NCBI GenBank assembly: GCA_007135295.1
Contig: SLJD01000323.1
Location: 1 to 5,413 of the forward strand
Direction of reading: 5' to 3'
Source: Phycisphaerales bacterium
GTDB lineage: Bacteria; Planctomycetota; Phycisphaerae; Phycisphaerales; SM1A02
Length of the DNA: 5,413 nt
In this document: positions 1-5,413 of the stretch, one piece after another
Layout of the letters: each line of letters starts with the position of its first letter
Position numbering within the stretch: position 1 is the stretch's first letter
Position numbers and translations under genes: made by a program
The notes under the pieces: generated by a model
Database searches by the model: none
What the model was told of the DNA's origin: nothing
Seen by the model: the letters and a program-made list of their open reading frames with translations, nothing else

Positions 1-1441
1 GAACGAGGCGGATGGCAACCGACCGCTGCTGCCACTGCTGGCGGCGGAGTCGGCGCGAATCGGTCAGGTACGACTTCTGAATGAATCGCAGGTGGCTGGC
101 GAAGTCCGAGTCGTAGACGACCATGCTCACCTCGAAGTTCAATTCGAAACTCCGCCGATCCAGGTTCGCCGTGCTGAGCAGGCCGAGCGACCGGTCGATC
201 GTCAGCGTCTTGGCGTGCAGCAAGCCCTTCTGATACTCGTGAATCTCGACGCCGGCTTCGAGCAGCGGCTGGTAGTAACTTCGGCTGGCGGCTCCGACAA
301 GCGGCGAATCGTTCCGTGCCGGCACGACAAGCTGCACCTGCACCCCCCGCCGGGCCGTCGTGCACAGCGCGACCATCGTCGCCGCGTCGGGAACGAAGTA
401 CGGCGTGGTCAGAATCAACTCCTCGCGGGCGAGGTGAATTGCCGTCTGCACAAGCTGGTGCATCGCCTCGTTGTACGCGTTCGGTCCGGTACCCATGATC
501 TGCACCGGCACGCCGTGATCGTGAATCGGCGGGAGAATGTTGAGCACATTTTCGAGCAGTTCGTCGGTGTCGAGGTACCAGTCCTCGACGAAGAGCAGTT
601 GCAGGTCGCGCACGGCCGGCCCCTCGATCCGGGCCATCACGTCGACCCACGGCGCAAAGCGTTTCTTCGGGGCGAACTCGGCGTCGGCGATGTTGTGCGA
701 ACCCATATAGCCGGTGAGCCCGTCGATCACGACGATCTTGCGGTGGTTGCGCAGATCAATCCGCTCAAAGATCATGCGCAGCGGATTGGCGGGCAATGCC
801 GCGACAACCTGCACGCCTGCCAGTTCCATCTTCCGGCGAAGATCGGAGTCAAGAAACTGGCGGGATCCGACCGCGTCGACCAGCACCCGGCACTTGACGC
901 CGCGCCTCGCAGCATTGGACAGCGCTTCGCCCACCCGCCGGCCGCTTCGATCGGTGAGGTAGATGTAGACCAGCACATGGCAGTGGTGCTCGGCCCGGTC
1001 AATGTCTTCGACGACCCGGTCGATCAGCCCGTCAGTGTCGGAGAGCAGTTCAAGGTGATTGCCGCGGCGGACGACCTGATCGCTGACGGCTTCGGCGAGG
1101 CGGGCGACGGGCCGGTAGTCTCGCTCGATCTCGTACATCCCCATGGTCGCCTCGGGATGGTGGACAAGCTTGGGGGTAAAGATTCTCTTGAGAATGTCGC
1201 GATGCCGGCGGATGCGTGACCGGCCAAGCCGGACCTCGCCGATCAGCACATACGCGATCATGCCGACAATCGGCACGGCGAAGACGATCGCGATCCAGGC
1301 GAGCGTGGATGTGGGCCGGCCTTGGCCCCGAAGGAGAATGATCACCACCACAAGCAGGGAGAGCAGGTGGACGAGCAGACTCGCCTCAAGAATGGGAACC
1401 CCGCTCAGCATGTGCTCAGTGTTGCGAAACTGGCGCAGCAT
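1..1441 (-). CDS. cls: Cardiolipin synthase (phospholipase D superfamily), lacking the last residues at the window edge
   Basis: The frame is open for 480 codons to the left edge without a stop. It encodes a two-HKD phospholipase D family protein that condenses two phosphatidylglycerols into cardiolipin plus glycerol at the inner membrane. Two N-terminal helices are visible (about 21-38 and 46-68). The second carries the PLDc_N signature STLAWIAIVFAVPIVGMIAY and is followed by the basic GEVRLGRSRIRRHR. The first catalytic motif is HRKIVVID (His233, Lys235, Asp240), followed by GYMGSHNIAD. The second is HAKTLTID (His409, Lys411, Asp416), followed by STANLDRRSFELNFE (423-437). All six catalytic residues are present, and motif spacing matches bacterial ClsA (E. 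coli 486 residues). By that comparison only about 15 C-terminal residues, usually ending in a proline-leucine-rich motif, are missing. The ATG at 1441 was chosen; an in-frame ATG at 1411 would still keep both helices. Neither has a clear ribosome binding site. The preceding gene's stop lies 36 bases upstream. Confidence 0.96.
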   Translation of the reverse strand, partial: MLRQFRNTEHMLSGVPILEASLLVHLLSLLVVVIILLRGQGRPTSTLAWIAIVFAVPIVGMIAYVLIGEVRLGRSRIRRHRDILKRIFTPKLVHHPEATMGMYEIERDYRPVARLAEAVSDQVVRRGNHLELLSDTDGLIDRVVEDIDRAEHHCHVLVYIYLTDRSGRRVGEALSNAARRGVKCRVLVDAVGSRQFLDSDLRRKMELAGVQVVAALPANPLRMIFERIDLRNHRKIVVIDGLTGYMGSHNIADAEFAPKKRFAPWVDVMARIEGPAVRDLQLLFVEDWYLDTDELLENVLNILPPIHDHGVPVQIMGTGPNAYNEAMHQLVQTAIHLAREELILTTPYFVPDAATMVALCTTARRGVQVQLVVPARNDSPLVGAASRSYYQPLLEAGVEIHEYQKGLLHAKTLTIDRSLGLLSTANLDRRSFELNFEVSMVVYDSDFASHLRFIQKSYLTDSRRLRRQQWQQRSVAIRLV

Positions 1442-1477
1442 GCAAGCACGCGGCTCAGGCGACCGCCGGACGGACGA

Positions 1478-2278
1478 TCATGCCCCACGCGAGTCACGCT
1501 CCCCGGAAGCCCCCTCGGAAGGCCCCCCAGAAGGGGCACCCGAAAGATCCGCGGCCGGTTCGCCAGACCACCTCGCGGACGCACCTTCGGCGGCGCGTCC
1601 ACCGGTTCCAGCATCGTTCATCTTCGCGACATACGAGACCGCCAGGCCGATCCATGCCCCGGCCGCCGCGAGAAACACGAGGGTGACCATCGCCCAGTGG
1701 CTGCTGCGGACCACGCCGCCAGCCCCTTCGCCGATCGAGCCGACATGCACCATGGGGCTCAGTTGCATCAGACCCGGGGCCTGCATGCCGAGCAGCAGCA
1801 GCACCCACGCCAATGTCGGGCCGAGCACGGGCATCGTGGCGCAGACAAGCATGGCGAGGTGTCGTGGCCCCGGTCGGGCCGTCCCGATTGCCGCCGCCAC
1901 CACCGCCCCCGCCAGCGCAAGCCAGCCGAGCATTGCCAGATCGATCGCCAAGACCCGCACGACCGGCCATACCGTGAAGATTCGCAGCGGCCAGACGACG
2001 AACTGCACGAGAACCGCCAGGGCAAGCACGTCCACGACCGTCTGCCGGATCGGATGCCGGGCCGGCGCCTGGCTCAACCGGTAGAGTGGCCACGCCACGA
2101 TCAGCCCCACGAGCACGCACTGAAGCATCATCTGCACGGCCGGCGTGTACGTCGCGGTTGACGGGTGAATCGGCTGGCGCAGGCCGATGGACAGAATCCA
2201 CGACCCGATCAGCCACAGCGGCGCCAGGAAAATCAGCGTTCGCGGCAGGGTGAACGGCTCGGCGGAAGTCGACGTCAT
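1478..2278 (-). CDS. Unrecognised six-helix integral membrane protein
   Basis: I do not recognise the family. From the ATG at 2278 the protein has 266 residues. Hydrophobic segments are visible at about 14-33, 47-67, 81-104, 109-132, 140-164 and 194-218, giving about six membrane helices with short loops and several prolines and tryptophans at helix ends. The longest loop (about 165-193) is glycine-rich. Residues 222-266 form a disordered-looking tail rich in Gly, Ser, Ala and Glu, with imperfect SGAPSGGPSEGAS-type repeats. Hydrophobicity and length resemble Yip1-domain proteins, but I see no diagnostic motif and do not assign it. A GTG at 2317, in frame and overlapping the ftsQ stop as GTGA, would add 13 residues. 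I prefer the ATG because the extra codons look less like the rest of the gene, but neither start has a ribosome binding site. The gene lies between ftsQ and cls, on the same strand and closely spaced, so a membrane or envelope role is likely by context only. Confidence 0.85.
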   Translation of the reverse strand: MTSTSAEPFTLPRTLIFLAPLWLIGSWILSIGLRQPIHPSTATYTPAVQMMLQCVLVGLIVAWPLYRLSQAPARHPIRQTVVDVLALAVLVQFVVWPLRIFTVWPVVRVLAIDLAMLGWLALAGAVVAAAIGTARPGPRHLAMLVCATMPVLGPTLAWVLLLLGMQAPGLMQLSPMVHVGSIGEGAGGVVRSSHWAMVTLVFLAAAGAWIGLAVSYVAKMNDAGTGGRAAEGASARWSGEPAADLSGAPSGGPSEGASGERDSRGA

Positions 2279-2313
2279 GAGGACAGTGTATGGCGCGGCC
2301 CACGGCCGGGCAG

Positions 2314-3255
2314 TCACCGCTGGCTGGCCGTCAGCCCCCGGATGTCCAGCTCCGTGCCGGTGAATCCGCCGTCGATGCGGCGGTAGTCGGGAATCTCGTA
2401 CAGCCGCGTGAGGTAGGCGATTTTCTCTTCCGTGGAAACTTCACCCATGGACACGTCGTTCGGCGCCCGGCCCCAGATGATGCGCACGCCGCGATCGGTC
2501 AGCAGGTCAAGCCGCTGATCGGACAGGTACCGGCTGACGTCGACGGCCTCGACCTGCGAGCGCCACTCCTGGGCGAGGATTTCCTCAAGCAGCGACAGCG
2601 CGGCGTCGACGTCGGCCCCGGGCCACTTCTCGCCGGTCCGCGGCGGACGGGGGCGGGCGGTGCCGACGATGACCGGGTATTCCACGACCGCATCGCCGAT
2701 GCGGAACGCGTGCGGCAGGAGCCGGCCTTCGGGATCGATGAGGTAATCAAGCTCGTCGCGTGTGTCGCGGATGAGCGCGTGCGGCCGGGCGAATCGGCCG
2801 TGGACCTCGATCAGATCGAGATGCCGGCGGTGGACCTGCTCGATCTGCGTAAACCAGCCGGTGTCGAGAAGCGCTTCCCGGACGTTTTCCAGATCATCGC
2901 TGCTGCGGTCGAGCGGGTCGCCCTGAAGCTGCTCGATCGCGGTCATATGCAGCTTGCGCTCCAGGTTGCCGCTCACCCACGCCGGCTGATCAACAAGTTC
3001 GACCTGCACCGAATAATCGCCTGCGTACTCGATCGCGTACGCTTCGAGGCGCGGCACGCCCCACGCCAGCGATCCGGCGACGACGGCCAGGCACAGCGCC
3101 CACCCCGTGATGCGGGCCGCCTTGAAGACGTTTTCCCGTGGCGGCATGGACTCGCCGATCGCCGACCAGTCGGGCATCGGCGGCACGAGCGAGCGCAGCG
3201 ACCACGAGCCGGTCTTCTTTTTCTTCTTTGTCGAGCGTTTCTTCTTTCGTGCCAT
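2314..3255 (-). CDS. ftsQ: Cell division protein FtsQ/DivIB family
   Basis: A 313-residue bitopic inner-membrane protein of the divisome, expected to bridge early division proteins with FtsL/FtsB and FtsW/FtsI. Residues 1-45 form a very basic cytoplasmic segment (KKK at 4-6, five lysines at 10-14). One transmembrane helix spans about 49-69. A POTRA-like domain follows (about 80-160), ending in DTGWFTQIEQVHRRHLDLIEV, cut here into its key parts: the GWF turn at 133-135, the basic HRRH at 142-145 and a final beta strand before RPHALI (157-162). The FtsQ beta domain then shows LIDPEGRLLP (172-181), YPVIVG (193-198), VEAVDVSRY (235-243), RGVRIIWGRAP (255-265), EEKIAYLTRLY (276-286) and the closing TELDIRG (301-307). 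The position after murC-murB-ddl agrees. CAGGT lies 10 bases before the ATG, a weak ribosome binding site. Sequence conservation in this family is low, so the call rests on architecture plus context. Confidence 0.87.
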   Translation of the reverse strand: MARKKKRSTKKKKKTGSWSLRSLVPPMPDWSAIGESMPPRENVFKAARITGWALCLAVVAGSLAWGVPRLEAYAIEYAGDYSVQVELVDQPAWVSGNLERKLHMTAIEQLQGDPLDRSSDDLENVREALLDTGWFTQIEQVHRRHLDLIEVHGRFARPHALIRDTRDELDYLIDPEGRLLPHAFRIGDAVVEYPVIVGTARPRPPRTGEKWPGADVDAALSLLEEILAQEWRSQVEAVDVSRYLSDQRLDLLTDRGVRIIWGRAPNDVSMGEVSTEEKIAYLTRLYEIPDYRRIDGGFTGTELDIRGLTASQR

Positions 3256-3277
3256 GGTGATCGCAACCTGCAGCCGG

Positions 3278-4330
3278 TTACCGGCTCGCTTTCGATGGTG
3301 TGTGCGAATCCTGCCGTGATTGCGGGGTGGTGTGAACCATCACGCCGTTTGACGCATCGACCCCCGAATCGTTGCGGCGGGACAGGGCCGCGTCGACGAG
3401 TCGCTGGCAGAGGGCCGGCATCTCAAGTCCGGCCCGCGCCGCGGCCATGGGAAACAGCGAGTGGCTCGTAAAGCCCGGCATCGTGTTGACCTCGAGAAAC
3501 CACACGCCCCGCGTCGACACTTCATCGCTGAGCAGAAAATCCATGCGGGCAACGTCCCGGCTGCCAAGCGCCTCGAAGGCGCGGCGGGAGAACGCAATCA
3601 GTCGTTCGCCGATCGCCGGGCCGAGATCCGGATCGACGACATACCGCGTGTCGTTGCGTTCATACTTGGCGGCAAAGTCGTACGTGCCGTCCGCCGGGAT
3701 CACTTCCACAATCGGCAGGACGCGATCGTCAAGCACGCCGACGGTCAACTCCCGCCCGGCGATAAAACGTTCTGCGAGCAGCGTCGGCCGCTTCGAGTGC
3801 AGTTCCGCCCGCGCCGCCGCCACCTCGTCGTGCGTGCGGCAGACCCGCAGATCCACGCTCGACCCGTCGTCGACCGGCTTGAGGACAAGCGGCGGGTCGA
3901 TCGTGCAGGCATCGTCCGGGCCAAGCAGGCAGGCCGGCGGCGTCGGCACGCCGATCGCTTCAACCGCGCGCTTGCTGGCGAGTTTGTCCATCGTCAGAAA
4001 GGCGGCGTCCGGCCGGGCGCCGACGTACGGCCGACCGACCTGTTCGAGCACGTCCTGCAGCGGCCCGCCTTCACCCCACCGGCCGTGCAGGGCGGGGAAG
4101 ATCACGTCGCCACCCATCGCGGCGATGTCCTCGGCCGACGGCTGGTCGATGACCTGTTCAATCACGTCGCACCGGTCGGCCTGCCGCAGCGCGTCGCTGA
4201 TCGCCCGGCCGGATTCGATGCTGATTTCGCGCTCGGCGTCGGGGCCGCCCATGAGCACGAGCACCGCCGGCCGATCGGCATCGGTCGAGGCGGAGCGGGC
4301 CGCGGAATCGTGATCAGGCGCGGGCGTCAT
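3278..4330 (-). CDS. ddl: D-alanine--D-alanine ligase
   Basis: A 350-residue ATP-grasp ligase that joins two D-alanines for the end of the peptidoglycan stem peptide, in the cytoplasm. The N-terminal domain has VLMGGPDAEREISIESG (25-41) with the substrate-binding Glu33, then ALHGRWGEGGPLQ (80-92) and PYVGA (101-105). The ATP-grasp part shows DKLASK (115-120), LKPVDDGSSV (150-159), the adenine-side segment AERFIAGRELTVGVL (186-200), YDFAAKY (217-223), RMDFLL (262-267) and the metal-binding FLEVNTMPGFTSHSLFP (278-294). Compared with the common GSSVG and GEDG signatures, this protein has GSSVD and GEGG. About 35 residues follow the usual end of the fold, a polar tail with no recognisable motif. 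I chose the ATG at 4330, which has a purine-rich site upstream. An in-frame ATG at 4360 would add ten residues and overlap the murB stop. The reading frame stays open far upstream into murB, which is a high-GC artefact. A TAA stop lies 22 bases before ftsQ. Confidence 0.95.
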   Translation of the reverse strand: MTPAPDHDSAARSASTDADRPAVLVLMGGPDAEREISIESGRAISDALRQADRCDVIEQVIDQPSAEDIAAMGGDVIFPALHGRWGEGGPLQDVLEQVGRPYVGARPDAAFLTMDKLASKRAVEAIGVPTPPACLLGPDDACTIDPPLVLKPVDDGSSVDLRVCRTHDEVAAARAELHSKRPTLLAERFIAGRELTVGVLDDRVLPIVEVIPADGTYDFAAKYERNDTRYVVDPDLGPAIGERLIAFSRRAFEALGSRDVARMDFLLSDEVSTRGVWFLEVNTMPGFTSHSLFPMAAARAGLEMPALCQRLVDAALSRRNDSGVDASNGVMVHTTPQSRQDSHTPSKASR

Positions 4331-4340
4331 GGCGGTGCGG

Positions 4341-4349
4341 ACCTTCCTT
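4341..4349 (-). promoter_or_regulatory. Probable ribosome binding site of ddl
   Basis: The purine run AAGGAAGGT on the minus strand lies between the murB stop and the ATG at 4330, with a spacer of 10 bases. It is the only Shine-Dalgarno-like sequence at this junction and favours the ATG at 4330 over the in-frame ATG at 4360, which lies upstream of it. Confidence 0.45.
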
Positions 4350-4352
4350 GAG

Positions 4353-5330
4353 TCATTCATCGTCGGCGTGAGGGTCGATGCGCGAGGCGTCGGACTCGCC
4401 GCGTTTCCAGATGACGATTTCGCGCTGCAGTTCCAGGCCGCTGGTTTCGAAGACCTTCGCCTCGATCCGGTCGAGCAGGCGCAGAACATCGTCGGTCGGC
4501 GTGCCGGGCTGCGTGACGATGAAGTTCGCGTGCCGCTCGCTGACGGATGCACCGCCGATCGCTTCGCCCTTAAGGCCGGCCTCTTCGATGAGCTTGCCGG
4601 CCGAGACGGTTTTCTCCGTCGTCGGGTCGAACGGGTTGCGGAACGTGCAGCCGGCGGACGAGTCGGCGAGCGGCTGGGTGGTCTTCTTGTACGCGAAGAT
4701 TTCCTTGACTTCCTCGCGCAGCCGGATCGGGTCGCCCTCGTGCATGGTGAACGTCGCGGCGACGATGACGGGATCAGGAATGTTCGTCGAGCGGTACTCG
4801 AAGCGGAGTTCCTCGGCGGGGTAGCTGACAATCTCGCCGGCCTTCGTGATGCAGGTCACCGAGCGGACGGCCTCGCCGATCGTTCCGTACTTGCCGCCGG
4901 CGTTCATGCGGATCGCCCCGCCGATTGACGCGGGGATGCCGGCCATGTGCGTCAGCCCACCGACGCCCCGCCGCACGGATTCCATCAGCGTCTTGGCGAG
5001 GTCCGCCCCGGCCATGGCGCGCATGGCGTTGATCTCACCGTCCTGGTTGAACCTGACTTCCCTGAAGGCCGGCTGATCGAGGTGGACGACGATGCCGTCG
5101 ACGCCGCTGTCCGCGACAAGCAGGTTCGCCCCACTGCCGAGCACGCGCAGCGGCGTCGCCGTCCGCGCGCACCGCTTGACGAGCGTGGCGAGCGATTCGA
5201 CCGATCGCGGCCGGATGAGCAGGTCCGCGCGCCCGCCGATGCCGTACCACGTCATCGGCCCGAGCGGCGCGTCAGGCGTGGCGTCGACGTCGAGGTCGCC
5301 GAACAGACTGGAGACGCCCATCCTCAGCAC
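4353..5330 (-). CDS. murB: UDP-N-acetylenolpyruvoylglucosamine reductase MurB
   Basis: A 325-residue FAD- and NADPH-dependent reductase that turns UDP-GlcNAc-enolpyruvate into UDP-MurNAc in the cytoplasm, the second committed step of peptidoglycan synthesis. The FAD-binding domain shows TWYGIGGRA (27-35), LGSGANLLV (64-72) and GIPASIGGAIRMNAG (131-145). The C-terminal part has EYRST (178-182, with the expected substrate-contacting Tyr179 and catalytic Arg180), SAGCTFRNP (225-233), SAGKLIEEAGLKG (243-255), RHANFIV (266-272), and the final catalytic glutamate in QREI (Glu304). Length and the missing type I insertion suggest a type II enzyme. The position that is serine in E. coli MurB (Ser229) is Cys228 here. 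I chose the GTG at 5330 because a good ribosome binding site lies 6 bases upstream; the ATG at 5321 is the alternative. The start overlaps the murC stop, and the stop lies 22 bases before the chosen ddl start. Confidence 0.96.
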   Translation of the reverse strand: MLRMGVSSLFGDLDVDATPDAPLGPMTWYGIGGRADLLIRPRSVESLATLVKRCARTATPLRVLGSGANLLVADSGVDGIVVHLDQPAFREVRFNQDGEINAMRAMAGADLAKTLMESVRRGVGGLTHMAGIPASIGGAIRMNAGGKYGTIGEAVRSVTCITKAGEIVSYPAEELRFEYRSTNIPDPVIVAATFTMHEGDPIRLREEVKEIFAYKKTTQPLADSSAGCTFRNPFDPTTEKTVSAGKLIEEAGLKGEAIGGASVSERHANFIVTQPGTPTDDVLRLLDRIEAKVFETSGLELQREIVIWKRGESDASRIDPHADDE

Positions 5331-5413
5331 GCCGCCACCCCCTGCGGCGTGTGTTCCGCACCGTCAAGGAACGTCCGGGCGACCTTCCAGACCGGCCCGG
5401 CGCCCATGATCAC
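5324..5413 (-). CDS. murC: UDP-N-acetylmuramate--L-alanine ligase MurC, C-terminal fragment (cut by window edge)
   Basis: Only the last 29 codons and the TGA stop are inside the window; the rest lies beyond the right edge. The visible peptide begins VIMGAGPVWKVARTFLDG and ends QGVAAC. The hydrophobic strand followed by MGAG and then an amphipathic helix is the usual end of the Mur ligase C-terminal domain, where MurC proteins typically read like 'vlv-GAG-di'. MurC is the cytoplasmic ATP-dependent enzyme that adds L-alanine to UDP-MurNAc. The identification rests on this short match plus the gene order, since murB follows immediately and murC-murB pairs are common in dcw clusters. The stop overlaps the GTG start of murB, so the two are probably translationally coupled. 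Another Mur ligase (for example MurD) cannot be fully excluded from 29 residues. Confidence 0.8.
   Translation of the reverse strand: MIMGAGPVWKVARTFLDGAEHTPQGVAAC
5337..5343 (-). promoter_or_regulatory. Ribosome binding site of murB
   Basis: On the minus strand the sequence AGGGGGT differs by one base from the consensus AGGAGGT and sits 6 bases before the GTG at 5330. The nearby in-frame ATG at 5321 would be 15 bases away, which is too far. This site therefore favours the GTG as the murB start. It lies inside the last codons of murC. Confidence 0.6.

Noticed and set aside
92..1219. A 375-codon open frame on the plus strand
   Set aside because: It lies opposite the catalytic domains of cls, which carries intact HKD motifs in the minus frame. 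Its translation is rich in Arg, His and Asp without a recognisable domain, typical of antisense frames in GC-rich DNA.
1511..1536. Possible hairpin CCCCT...AGGGG as a terminator
   Set aside because: The stem is only 5 base pairs with a 16-base loop, has no T-run, and lies within coding sequence for the repeat-rich tail.
1143..2161. Two overlapping plus-strand frames of 313 and 279 codons
   Set aside because: They lie opposite the membrane protein and the start of cls, and their Ser/Arg/Pro-rich content is what a hydrophobic gene gives in antisense.
1494..2303. A 269-codon minus-strand frame overlapping the membrane protein
   Set aside because: It reads the same DNA in another frame and gives a Gly/Arg/Ala-rich product, while the chosen frame gives six clean hydrophobic helices.
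2290..3471. A 393-codon open frame on the plus strand
   Set aside because: It is antisense to ftsQ and the end of ddl, and shows no domain. The minus-strand genes have clear motifs and fitting gene order.
3372..4351. Plus-strand frames of 313 and 296 codons opposite ddl
   Set aside because: Ddl has complete ATP-grasp motifs on the minus strand; the plus-strand products look like shadow translations.
4361..4831. Extension of the ddl reading frame upstream to give a 517-residue protein
   Set aside because: The added part is Ser/Arg/Pro-rich and lies entirely within the well-supported murB. It is not a fusion protein.

Overview
The window is G+C-rich (about two thirds by eye) and fully packed. 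Every gene I can support lies on the minus strand, so transcription runs from the right edge to the left. The order is murC (only the last 29 codons), murB, ddl, ftsQ, an unrecognised six-helix membrane protein, and cls (cardiolipin synthase, cut by the left edge shortly before its end). The gaps between genes are 0 to about 40 bases. There is no visible promoter, terminator, RNA gene, CRISPR array or mobile element, so this looks like the inside of one long operon.

Right half (about 5413 to 2314): this is the tail of a division and cell wall (dcw) cluster. MurC adds L-Ala to UDP-MurNAc, MurB makes UDP-MurNAc from its enolpyruvyl precursor, Ddl makes the D-Ala-D-Ala dipeptide, and FtsQ is the single-pass divisome protein that links early and late division proteins. 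The first three are cytoplasmic precursor enzymes; FtsQ acts at the septal inner membrane.

Left half (about 2278 to 1): where many bacteria carry ftsA and ftsZ after ftsQ, this window has an unrecognised polytopic membrane protein and then a two-HKD cardiolipin synthase. These connect the operon to the membrane rather than to the tubulin-like ring.

Organism: a bacterium with a peptidoglycan wall, D-Ala-D-Ala stem peptides and a high-GC genome. The murC-murB-ddl-ftsQ order without ftsA/ftsZ next to it, together with the lysine-rich FtsQ start, makes me think of the Planctomycetota (for example Phycisphaerae-like lineages), but this is a weak inference and other high-GC phyla are possible. I see no new defence, mobile or biosynthetic system. 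The points worth following up are the content of the operon after ftsQ, the unknown membrane protein, the overlapping mini-reading frames at two junctions, a cysteine at the usual catalytic serine of MurB, and a strong excess of the palindrome CGATCG.
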